Origin: Erysipelotrichaceae bacterium
GTDB lineage: Bacteria; Bacillota_I; Bacilli_A; Erysipelotrichales; Erysipelotrichaceae
Assembly: GCA_003446295.1 (NCBI GenBank)
Contig: DMBB01000042.1
Span: 1-7,524, forward strand
Length of the DNA: 7,524 bases
Reading direction: 5' to 3'
The notes beneath the pieces are model-generated. The model was not told where the DNA came from. It did no database searches and saw only the letters and a list, made by a program, of their open reading frames with translations. Below are positions 1 through 7,152 of the stretch, one piece after another (the stretch's first letter is position 1; each line of letters begins with the position of its first letter). A program made the position numbers and the translations under genes.

Positions 1-1056
<1,056 letters not shown>

Positions 1057-1064
1057 TTAGAACC

Positions 1065-1817
1065 TTATTTTGTTGCGTCAATGATTTCCTTGAAGGAATC
1101 GACCTTCAGGGATGCTCCGCCGATCAGTGCGCCGTCGATGTCAGGGCAAGCCATATATTCTTTGATGTTTGTAGGCTTGACGCTTCCGCCATACTGAATG
1201 CGTACTGCTTCTGCTGTTGCTTCATCATAGAGAGCTTTTACGTTCTCACGAACGCACTTGCAGCAGTCTTCAGCGATCTCTTTTGTAGCGCTCTTGCCTG
1301 TGCCGATTGCCCAGATAGGTTCATAAGCGATGACCATCTTGGCAACTTCTTCAGCAGTCAGTCCTGCAAGGGAGCCTTCCAGCTGGGACTTGATGACGTT
1401 TGCTGTTTCACCAGCATCATACTGTGCTTCTGTCTCACCGATGCAGAGGATCGGGATGATGTTGTCAGCCAGCAGTCTCTTTGCTTTTGCAGCGCATGCA
1501 GCGTCTGTCTCAGCATAGTAAGTTCTTCTCTCGGAATGGCCGATAATGCAGTAAGTGATACCGACTTCTTTCAGCATCGGAACAGATACTTCGCCAGTAT
1601 AAGCGCCGCTGTCCTTTTCATTGCAGTTTTCAGCTGCGATGATCAGGTTCTTAGCGTTTCTGACGCAGACATCCAGGTCAACATACGGAGCGCCGATACC
1701 GTAATCAGCTGCTTCAGTTCCTGTCAGAACTTCTTCGATGCCCTTCATGAAGACTTCAGCTTCAGAAGGAGTTTTATTCATCTTCCAGTTGCCGACGATA
1801 ATAGGTTTTCTTGCCAT
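1065..1817 (-). CDS. tpiA: triosephosphate isomerase
   Basis: The enzyme interconverts dihydroxyacetone phosphate and glyceraldehyde 3-phosphate in glycolysis. It is 250 residues long, the usual size, and should form a cytosolic TIM-barrel dimer. Active-site residues are all present: N10 and K12 in VGNWKMN, electrophile H94 in IIGHSERR, the base E166 in AYEPIWAIGTG, and hinged loop 6 (PIWAIGTGKSA, 167-177). The phosphate-binding segments YGGSV (209-213) and IGGASL (232-237) are also present. The ATG at 1817 lies 5 nt after the pgk TAA. Upstream there is only a weak GAGA (1831-1828), ten bases away and inside the last codons of pgk, unlike the AAGGAGG of pgk and eno. Translational coupling to pgk is therefore likely. 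Function is certain from the motifs; the coupling is inference. Confidence 0.98.
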   Translation of the reverse strand: MARKPIIVGNWKMNKTPSEAEVFMKGIEEVLTGTEAADYGIGAPYVDLDVCVRNAKNLIIAAENCNEKDSGAYTGEVSVPMLKEVGITYCIIGHSERRTYYAETDAACAAKAKRLLADNIIPILCIGETEAQYDAGETANVIKSQLEGSLAGLTAEEVAKMVIAYEPIWAIGTGKSATKEIAEDCCKCVRENVKALYDEATAEAVRIQYGGSVKPTNIKEYMACPDIDGALIGGASLKVDSFKEIIDATK

Positions 1818-1822
1818 ATTGA

Positions 1823-3001
1823 TTATTTCTCGGGAATAATAGCTACGCCCGGGAGCTCCTTTCCTTCCATGTATTCGAGGGAAGCACCGCCGCCTGTGGA
1901 GATGTGGGAGAACTTCTCTGCGAATCCGAGGTTCTTAGCTGCGGAAGCGGAGTCGCCGCCGCCGATGATCGTTGTAGCGCCTTCGAGTTCAGCCAGAGTC
2001 TTGCAGACTTCAACTGTACCTACTGCGAAACGAGGATCTTCGAACACACCCATCGGTCCGTTCCAGAATACTGTCTTTGCGCCTTCGAGTTCTTTCTTGA
2101 AGAGTGCGATCGTTTCAGGTCCGATATCAAGACCCATGAATCCTTCAGGGATCTGACCAGCCTTGACTGTCTTGATCTCTGTCGGGTTGGAGAAATCGTT
2201 AGCGACAACTGTGTCGACCGGAAGGATCAGCTTGCCTTCGCCCTTAGCCAGGAAGTCTTTTGCCAGATCGATCTTGTCTGCTTCAAGCAGGGATGTTCCG
2301 ATCTCGCCGCCCATAGCCTTGGAGAATGTATAAGCCATACCGCCGCCGATGATGACTTTGTCTGCGATCTTGAGCAGGTTTTCGATGACGCCGATCTTAT
2401 CGGATACTTTAGCGCCGCCGAGAATTGCAACGAACGGTCTCTGAGGATCGTTCAGCGCGCCGCCCAGAACATTCAGTTCCTTTTCAACAAGGAAGCCGAC
2501 TGCTGAAGGCAGATGTGTCGGGATACCGACTGTGGAAGCGTGTGCTCTGTGTACTGAACCGAATGCATCGCATACGAACAGATCGCCCAGGGATGCCCAG
2601 TAAGCACCGAGTTCGGGATCGTTCTTGGATTCACCCTTTTCATAACGTGTGTTCTGCATCAGAACGATTTCGCCTTCTTTGAGTTCAGCGACTGCTGCTT
2701 CGAGTTCAGGACCGCGTGTTGCGTTTACAAAATGAACCGGTGCGCTCTGCAGCTTAGCCAGGCACTCAGCAACGATGCTCATATCGTTCTTAGCCTTATC
2801 TTCATCCGTTTTTACCTTGCCCAGATGGCTCAGAAGAATGACCTTTGCGCCGTGTTCTGTCAGATAGTTGATTGTAGGAAGGGCAGCGCGGACACGATTA
2901 TCATCCGTGATGACCCCGTTCTTGTGAGGGACATTAAAGTCAACGCGAACAATTACGCGCTTGCCCTTAACGTCCAGATCTTTGAGTGTTACTTTTGCCA
3001 T
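1823..3001 (-). CDS. pgk: phosphoglycerate kinase
   Basis: PGK transfers the acyl phosphate of 1,3-bisphosphoglycerate to ADP, giving ATP and 3-phosphoglycerate. At 392 residues it is full length for a bacterial monomer. The N-domain has RVDFNVP (19-25), SHLGK (58-62), [16 protein letters not shown] (117-132) and HRAHAS (151-156). The C-domain has GGAKVSDKI (195-203), PVDTVVA (261-267), GPMGVFE (315-321), GGGDS (347-351) and the STGGGASLE hinge region (368-376). Two local departures from the commonest bacterial pattern are HLGK instead of HLGR, which staphylococcal PGK shares from memory, and Q116 where Glu is common in LLEN(T/V)R. The start is supported by AAAGGAGG at 3016-3009, 7 nt from the ATG. 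The gene opens the glycolytic operon behind the 3002-3124 regulatory region; no gapA precedes it. Confidence 0.98.
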   Translation of the reverse strand: MAKVTLKDLDVKGKRVIVRVDFNVPHKNGVITDDNRVRAALPTINYLTEHGAKVILLSHLGKVKTDEDKAKNDMSIVAECLAKLQSAPVHFVNATRGPELEAAVAELKEGEIVLMQNTRYEKGESKNDPELGAYWASLGDLFVCDAFGSVHRAHASTVGIPTHLPSAVGFLVEKELNVLGGALNDPQRPFVAILGGAKVSDKIGVIENLLKIADKVIIGGGMAYTFSKAMGGEIGTSLLEADKIDLAKDFLAKGEGKLILPVDTVVANDFSNPTEIKTVKAGQIPEGFMGLDIGPETIALFKKELEGAKTVFWNGPMGVFEDPRFAVGTVEVCKTLAELEGATTIIGGGDSASAAKNLGFAEKFSHISTGGGASLEYMEGKELPGVAIIPEK

Positions 3002-3026
3002 GAAGAATCCTCCTTTTTGCGTAACA

Positions 3027-3056
3027 ATTATATCATCCGCTTAATATTCGAGTAAA
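3027..3056 (-). promoter_or_regulatory. putative extended -10 sigma-A promoter for pgk-tpiA-eno
   Basis: On the minus strand a perfect TATAAT (3032-3027) is preceded by TG plus one base (3035-3033), giving the extended -10 form TGATATAAT. A weak -35, TTTACT (3056-3051, 4 of 6 matches), sits 18 nt upstream. The predicted start is near 3020, leaving a leader of only about 20 nt that contains the pgk Shine-Dalgarno. Confidence 0.7.
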
Positions 3057-3071
3057 CGGAGACAGCAAATT

Positions 3072-3089
3072 TTGTGTAACTGTTCACAT
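3072..3089. promoter_or_regulatory. Rex/CRP-family-like operator upstream of pgk
   Basis: The sequence TTGTGTAACTGTTCACAT matches the Rex consensus TTGTGAA-N4-TTCACAA, as I recall it, at 12 of 14 fixed positions. It also fits the CRP/FNR-type core TGTG-N8-CACA. Its centre (3080.5) is about 60 bp upstream of the predicted pgk start near 3020. That spacing suits an upstream activator; a repressor would more often overlap the promoter. Rex senses NADH/NAD+ and is reported to control glycolytic genes in some Firmicutes. Which regulator binds here, if any, cannot be told from sequence alone. Confidence 0.45.
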
Positions 3090-3091
3090 GA

Positions 3092-3112
3092 AATTTGTAC
3101 ATCTGACAAATT
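3092..3112. repeat. 7-bp inverted repeat AATTTGT-N7-ACAAATT
   Basis: AATTTGT (3092-3098) and ACAAATT (3106-3112) are perfect inverted arms around a 7-nt centre. A third related copy, CAAATTT (3066-3072), mirrors AAATTTG (3091-3097) around the Rex-like site. No good U-tract follows in the minus direction, so it is a poor terminator for the upstream two-gene unit. It overlaps the -35 of the plus-strand promoter. Its function is unknown; it could be a second operator. Confidence 0.4.
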
Positions 3113-3131
3113 GTTGCAAACCGTCTATAAT
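3103..3131 (+). promoter_or_regulatory. near-consensus sigma-A promoter on the opposite strand
   Basis: CTGACA (3103-3108, 5 of 6 matches to TTGACA) is followed after exactly 17 nt by a perfect TATAAT (3126-3131). The predicted start is near 3138. Transcription would run antisense into the small membrane protein and lipoprotein genes. No plausible plus-strand protein gene follows. It matches consensus better than the pgk promoter in both -35 and spacing, but it could be fortuitous in AT-rich intergenic DNA. Confidence 0.5.
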
Positions 3132-3364
3132 ACACGCTTGAGAATCAGCGCGATCATTGCACAGCCAAGCAGTCCCGAAAGGACCGCCATAACTGTATTT
3201 CCTTCTTTTATATATTTTAACGCCTGGCGCACAGTCATATATACCCAACAAAAACCAAGTACATACAGCAGCGTCACTTCATTCACGATCCCGAAAAAAT
3301 ACAATGCCAGGAGCACCAGTGCCGCGGCGCTCATGATCGTCCTGTAAAGCTTATCCTGTTCCAT
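3125..3364 (-). CDS. small hypothetical membrane protein, three predicted TM segments
   Basis: I do not recognise this 79-residue protein. It has three hydrophobic stretches: about residues 9-27 (IMSAAALVLLALYFFG core), 29-46 (VTLLYVLGFCWVYM core) and 57-75 (TVMAVLSGLLGCAMIALIL). They are separated by a short turn and by a basic segment (RQALKYIKEG, about 46-55), and the C-terminus is KRVL. The positive-inside rule suggests that the basic loop and C-terminus are difficult to place on one side, so topology is uncertain. The ATG at 3364 is 19 nt after the lipoprotein stop. Its ribosome site is poor (purine-rich GAAAGAAAG, no AGGAGG), so translation may be low or coupled to the lipoprotein gene. 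The two genes probably share a transcript. A real gene is favoured by its membrane-protein character and its fit between lipoprotein gene and promoter. Confidence 0.7.
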   Translation of the reverse strand: MEQDKLYRTIMSAAALVLLALYFFGIVNEVTLLYVLGFCWVYMTVRQALKYIKEGNTVMAVLSGLLGCAMIALILKRVL

Positions 3365-3383
3365 AATCTTTCTTTCTGTCCTG

Positions 3384-4436
3384 TCACCAGATCTCTACAG
3401 CACCGGGATATACGTTCCATACATTCTGGAATGTTTTGTATGACACCCAGTAAAGCCCGTCATTTCTGCCTGTCGGATCAGCCACCAGGAAACTGTTGTT
3501 TCCTTCGTCATAGCCATACAGCGTCATCACGCAGACATTTGTTTTATAAGCACCCCATGGATAATTGACAGGCTGCGTTGCCTGGAACGCATTTGTCAGC
3601 CATACAACGACCGGATGCCCGTCCAGAATGCAGGCGATCAGGTCTTCCATTTCGCATCCGCTGATATTCTTTGCTGAACCGTAGTTGTTCGCCCATGTTT
3701 CAAGCGCTTCAGGAAGAATACCGTCGATCTGCTCGGTATCGGTCCAAAGGTCTCCCGCAAATCCGGTAACAGGTGTACCGTCGGCGGAATAAGGAATGTT
3801 CTTGATAAAGGATGTGAAATTGTAATCCAGTGCATGTCCGGCTGACTGCAGTGCCATCAATAATGAAGCAGCTTCCGTACCGTTCACCACTCCGTAGTCT
3901 TTCTGGTTGATCAGGTTCATGACCTTGATCTCGGCGTAGGTGAGTTCTTTCCATTCAGCATAGAAAGTCACATCCTCCGTGACTTCAAAAGATCCGGAAT
4001 ACGGTTCGGTATAATTGCGGTCATAGAACCAGCCCTGAAATCCATAGCCCTCTCTTGAGATCGTCAGGGAAGGCATGGAAAAAGTTTCCCCGTATTTCAA
4101 TGTGATGGGTTCGATCGGTTCAGCACCGTTTGTTTCAAATGAGATCGTCCTTGTCTGCTTGGACCAGGATGCATACAAAACAGTGTCTTCCGTCACCTTG
4201 TCATTTTTATCCCATTTTGCCGAAAGATCAGGGCTGGAATACCATCCCTCAAATGTATATCCCTCACGTACCGGGTCTTCCACCTCGATCGGATGATTCT
4301 TGTCTACCATCATGGGCATGATCTGACCACCGCCGCGGGTGTCAAATGATACAGAATATTGAACACTCTGCTGTGATGAACATCCCGCAGAGATCATTAA
4401 TACGAAGATCAGAAAAAGTCTGCACCAGCGTTTCAT
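3384..4436 (-). CDS. lipoprotein with two InlB B-type repeats and a degenerate C39-like peptidase domain
   Basis: This 350-residue protein has a type II signal peptide: basic MKRWCR, a hydrophobic core, then the lipobox region ISAGC with C19 as the lipidated residue. It should be anchored outside the membrane. Residues about 27-91 and 97-162 are two Listeria-Bacteroides (InlB B / Flg_new) beta-grasp repeats, each with the EGY-F-GW signature (59-65, 129-136) and ending in LYASW or FYAEW. Residues about 172-350 resemble the Peptidase_C39_2 papain-like fold: NGTEAASLLMAL (185-196), LDGHPVVVWLT (271-281), LYGYD (306-310), VADPTG (318-323). In active members the first motif is GCE; here it is GTE (T187), and no His occurs after H274, so the His before GYD is absent. 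I infer a non-catalytic binding or scaffold role on the cell surface. GGAG (4449-4446) precedes the ATG by nine bases. Confidence 0.85.
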   Translation of the reverse strand: MKRWCRLFLIFVLMISAGCSSQQSVQYSVSFDTRGGGQIMPMMVDKNHPIEVEDPVREGYTFEGWYSSPDLSAKWDKNDKVTEDTVLYASWSKQTRTISFETNGAEPIEPITLKYGETFSMPSLTISREGYGFQGWFYDRNYTEPYSGSFEVTEDVTFYAEWKELTYAEIKVMNLINQKDYGVVNGTEAASLLMALQSAGHALDYNFTSFIKNIPYSADGTPVTGFAGDLWTDTEQIDGILPEALETWANNYGSAKNISGCEMEDLIACILDGHPVVVWLTNAFQATQPVNYPWGAYKTNVCVMTLYGYDEGNNSFLVADPTGRNDGLYWVSYKTFQNVWNVYPGAVEIW

Positions 4437-4459
4437 TCAGGCCGTCTCCCTTTTGACGC

Positions 4460-4477
4460 ATGCATGGACACATGCAT
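4460..4477. repeat. 18-bp palindrome in the lipoprotein gene leader
   Basis: ATGCATG (4460-4466) and CATGCAT (4471-4477) are perfect 7-bp inverted arms around a 4-nt centre. It lies 24-41 bp upstream of the lipoprotein start, downstream of the candidate promoter. It may be an operator at the start of the transcript or a small mRNA hairpin. The sequence is not followed by a U-tract in the minus direction, so it is not a terminator. Confidence 0.4.
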
Positions 4478-4500
4478 TCCTTTCTGTATTTTACACCAAA

Positions 4501-4509
4501 TATATATCA
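4501..4509 (-). promoter_or_regulatory. candidate extended -10 promoter for the lipoprotein gene
   Basis: The minus strand reads TGATATATA (4509-4501), a TG-plus-one-base element ahead of TATATA, which matches TATAAT at 4 of 6 positions. The 12 bases GCGGATGATATA here (4514-4503) are identical to those at the pgk promoter (3040-3029). No good -35 is visible because the upstream DNA is the glgA terminator. TAAAAT a little downstream is an alternative -10. Confidence 0.4.
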
Positions 4510-4517
4510 TCCGCATT

Positions 4518-4549
4518 AAAAAAGAGACCGTACACAAGGTACAGTCCCT
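4518..4549 (-). terminator. intrinsic terminator after glgA
   Basis: In mRNA sense AGGGACTGTAC (4549-4539), a 5-nt loop, and GTACGGTCTCT (4533-4523) form an 11-bp stem with two G-U pairs. A run of six U residues (4523-4518) follows directly. It begins 12 nt past the glgA stop and should end the glgC-glgD-glgA transcript. Confidence 0.85.
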
Positions 4550-4561
4550 CTGAACATCCGA

Positions 4562-6013
4562 TTAATCAGGCCAGTTGCAGATCTGGTAGTAGAGTTCTTC
4601 GTAGATCGCAGCAGATTTATCCCAGGATACATCTGTTGTCATCGCGCTCTTGATCAGACCCTTCCAGCCGGGTTTGTTGTTGTAGTACTGTTCAACAGCA
4701 TAGCGGATCGTATAGACCATATCGTCAGCGTTTGCAGCCCAGAAGCTGAATCCGTTGCCTTCGCCTGTATACTGGTTGAACGGCTGTACGGTATCCTTCA
4801 GACCGCCTGTTTCACGAACCAGCGGCAGAGTACCGTAATGCATTGCGTTCAGCTGACCGATTCCGCAAGGTTCATAGAGTGAAGGCATCAGGAAGATATC
4901 AGCGCCTGCATAAATGCGGTGTGCCAGTTCTTCATTGTATCCGTTATAGAATACAGCCTTGCCCTTGAACTCATTTTCCATCCAGCGGAATGCATTCTCG
5001 GCATTTGCTTCACCGGAACCCAGTACAGCAAACTGGATGTCCATGCCCATGATCTCATGGAGACGGTCTGTGATCAGATAGATACCCTTCTGATTTGTCA
5101 GTCTGGATACCAGACCGATCAGCGGTACATCATCTCTGACTTCCAGTCCGAGTTCTTCCTGCAGAGCAGCCTTGTTGGCTTTCTTGCCGGAAACATAGCT
5201 TCTCAGATCATAGTTCTTTGCCAGATACGGGTCTGTCTTCGGGTTCCATGTATCTGTATCGATACCGTTGACGATGCCCCAGAGGTCATCTCTTCTGTAG
5301 CGCAGAATGGAATCCATTCTCTCACCGAATGCTTCTGTCAGGATCTCATTTGCGTATGTCGGTGAAACGGTCGTGATCTTGTCCGCATAGACGATACCGG
5401 CTTTCATGAAGCTGATACCTGTATCGAACTTGATCGATCCGTTGTCAAAGTAGTAGTAATCAAGGCCCAGGCATGTCGGCAGCATATCTACGCCGAAGTT
5501 GCCCTGGAATGCCAGATTGTGGATCGTATAGACATGCTTGATCTGCTGGTATCTCTGATCATCCGCATAGCATGCATGGCAGATCAGCGGGATCATACCC
5601 GTCTGCCAGTCATTGCTGTGGATGATGTTAGGCCACCAGTTGATGAAATAGATCATGTCCAGTACAGCTCTCTGGAAGAATGCGAAACGTTCGCCGTCAT
5701 CATCATAGCCGTACAGTGCAGGTCTCTCAAAATATCCCTGGTGTTCAATGAAGTAATAAACAACATTGTCTACCGTGCAGGAATAGTATGTTGCCGGCTG
5801 GTCGATCCATCCTGAATGGACACGGATCGTTCCGAGACGGATCAGCTTGTCATAATGCTTTTCAATGACTTTGCTGTAAAGCGGAAGAACGACACGGACA
5901 TCATGGCCGCGCTGGGCAAGTGCCTTCGGCAGTGCACCGATGACATCCGCAAGGCCGCCTGTTTTAATGAACGGCAGGCCTTCACCCGCAACAAACAGAA
6001 TTGATCTTGACAT
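4562..6013 (-). CDS. glgA: glycogen synthase (ADP-glucose type, GT5)
   Basis: GlgA transfers glucose from ADP-glucose to the non-reducing end of a growing alpha-1,4-glucan in the cytoplasm. The 483-residue length is typical of bacterial GT5 enzymes with a GT-B double Rossmann fold. The N-terminal ADP-glucose motif KTGGL is at 17-21, with GEGLPF before it. HSNDWQT (132-138), YTIHNLAFQG (162-171) and GIVNGID (246-252) follow. The C-domain carries SRLTNQKG (303-310), with its conserved Arg and Lys, and PSLYEPCGIGQL (377-388), where E381 matches the E. coli E377 catalytic-site Glu. RETGGL (400-405) completes the donor site. All key residues are present, so it should be active. The start ATG lies 9 nt from AGGAGG. 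It is the last gene of the operon, 13 nt after glgD, and is followed by a strong terminator. No glgP or glgB is visible. Confidence 0.97.
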   Translation of the reverse strand: MSRSILFVAGEGLPFIKTGGLADVIGALPKALAQRGHDVRVVLPLYSKVIEKHYDKLIRLGTIRVHSGWIDQPATYYSCTVDNVVYYFIEHQGYFERPALYGYDDDGERFAFFQRAVLDMIYFINWWPNIIHSNDWQTGMIPLICHACYADDQRYQQIKHVYTIHNLAFQGNFGVDMLPTCLGLDYYYFDNGSIKFDTGISFMKAGIVYADKITTVSPTYANEILTEAFGERMDSILRYRRDDLWGIVNGIDTDTWNPKTDPYLAKNYDLRSYVSGKKANKAALQEELGLEVRDDVPLIGLVSRLTNQKGIYLITDRLHEIMGMDIQFAVLGSGEANAENAFRWMENEFKGKAVFYNGYNEELAHRIYAGADIFLMPSLYEPCGIGQLNAMHYGTLPLVRETGGLKDTVQPFNQYTGEGNGFSFWAANADDMVYTIRYAVEQYYNNKPGWKGLIKSAMTTDVSWDKSAAIYEELYYQICNWPD

Positions 6014-6022
6014 AAAAGCTCT

Positions 6023-6028
6023 CCTCCT
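6023..6028 (-). promoter_or_regulatory. glgA ribosome-binding site overlapping the glgD stop
   Basis: AGGAGG (6028-6023) lies 9 nt before the glgA ATG. The glgD TAG stop (6029-6027) supplies its first two bases. A ribosome finishing glgD covers this site, which suggests coupled translation of glgD and glgA. Confidence 0.8.
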
Positions 6029-7139
6029 AGATGCGGTCTCTGCGTTTTACGTATACAGGTTCTTCGTCAGTACCTTCCAGCTTCTTGACATGATGCACGA
6101 TCGCATACTTGTCAACGATCACATGATCGAGCTTTGCTTTTTCGCCGATATATGCGCCGGGGAGAATGATGGAGTCTTTGACTTCAGCACCTTTGCGGAT
6201 CGTTACGTTTCTGCTGATGACAGAACCATTGACCTTGCCCTCGATAACACAGCCGTTAGCGATCAGTGAGTCTGTAACTTCTGCATTTTCTGTATAGCGT
6301 GTCGGGCAGGAATCGTTTGTATGTGTGTAGATCGGCCATTCAGGCTTGACCAGTGAAGCAGCTTCGTCACGGTCACGGAGTTCCATGCTTGTGCGATAGT
6401 ATTCAGGCAGAGAATTGAGGCAGGATACATATCCCTTAACGCCGTATCCGCGGATATCCAGTGTGCCGGCAGATTCTGCCAGAATATCCTTGAACCAGTA
6501 CAGAGAAGATGTCTTGGCTGCTTTTTCAACCAGTTCAATGAACAGCTTCTTTGTCATGACATAAGCTTCAAGAGAAACGTTTCTTGTTTTGTAATTGCCG
6601 CGGTTCTTTGCGAACTCTGTGACTCTCTTTTCTTTGTCAAGCATCAGTACATCGCAGCCGAGGAATCTGTTCTTTGCTTCGTTTGTTGCCTTGTAAAGAA
6701 CTGTTACGTCAGCTTTGGAATCTACATGTGCTTTCAGAACAGGATTGAAGTCGAGTGAGTATACGAAGTAGCTGGGTGCTACTACGACATACGGATTCGG
6801 ATCTTCTTCAATGTACTGCATATTCAGAATGAAGTTTGCAATGTCATTATTGTAAACCGGTGAGGAGAAAGACTTCTCGCCGAAGAGAATACGCAGCTTT
6901 CCGCGCTTGGAATTGATGTTGTAAAGTGTTCCGTCACCCAGGTGATCGAACAGGTTGCGAGGTTTTTCCTTGCAGTAAACATGAACGTTGTTGATGCCGG
7001 AATTGGTCATGTTGCTGAGAATGAAGTCAATAACACGATAACGTCCCAGGAACGCGATTGCAGGAACAGGTCTGAATTCACCAAGTCCTTCAATGTTCGC
7101 TGTATCGTCTTCAAAATTGATAATACCTAATGCACGCAT
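6027..7139 (-). CDS. glgD: GlgD, non-catalytic or regulatory subunit of glucose-1-phosphate adenylyltransferase
   Basis: In Firmicutes GlgD pairs with GlgC to make ADP-glucose from glucose 1-phosphate and ATP. GlgD alone is reported as having little or no activity, and it raises GlgC activity. The 370 residues have a nucleotidyltransferase-like N-domain and a C-terminal left-handed beta-helix (about 283-350, with hexapeptide-like ENAEVTDSLIANGCVIEG). Signs that this is GlgD and not a second GlgC are direct: residues 1-30 lack the glycine-rich GGxGxRL nucleotide loop, reading MRALGIINFEDD, while RPVPAIAFLGRYRVIDFILSNM (23-44 region) is kept. The catalytic GDH motif is replaced by PSYFVYSLD (122-130). 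The start at 7139 has AGGAGG 7 nt upstream. The gene sits between glgC and glgA in a tight operon. Residues contributing to allostery cannot be judged from sequence. Confidence 0.95.
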   Translation of the reverse strand: MRALGIINFEDDTANIEGLGEFRPVPAIAFLGRYRVIDFILSNMTNSGINNVHVYCKEKPRNLFDHLGDGTLYNINSKRGKLRILFGEKSFSSPVYNNDIANFILNMQYIEEDPNPYVVVAPSYFVYSLDFNPVLKAHVDSKADVTVLYKATNEAKNRFLGCDVLMLDKEKRVTEFAKNRGNYKTRNVSLEAYVMTKKLFIELVEKAAKTSSLYWFKDILAESAGTLDIRGYGVKGYVSCLNSLPEYYRTSMELRDRDEAASLVKPEWPIYTHTNDSCPTRYTENAEVTDSLIANGCVIEGKVNGSVISRNVTIRKGAEVKDSIILPGAYIGEKAKLDHVIVDKYAIVHHVKKLEGTDEEPVYVKRRDRI

Positions 7140-7146
7140 GATCTGT

Positions 7147-7152
7147 CCTCCT
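7147..7152 (-). promoter_or_regulatory. glgD ribosome-binding site overlapping the glgC stop
   Basis: AGGAGG (7152-7147) lies 7 nt before the glgD ATG and shares its first two bases with the glgC TAG stop (7153-7151). The arrangement is the same as at the glgD/glgA junction and favours coupled, balanced synthesis of the two subunits. Confidence 0.8.

Noticed and set aside
3112..3125. Catabolite-control (cre-like) site near TTGCAAACCG
   Set aside because: It lacks the central CG of the cre consensus in the right register and matches too few positions.
3072..3347. Plus-strand open frame of 91 codons starting in the pgk control region
   Set aside because: It starts upstream of the predicted plus-strand transcription start, has no ribosome site and overlaps the membrane-protein gene in antisense.
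4919..6269. Several plus-strand open frames opposite glgA and glgD
   Set aside because: All are antisense to well-supported enzymes, lack motifs and have no independent start signals.
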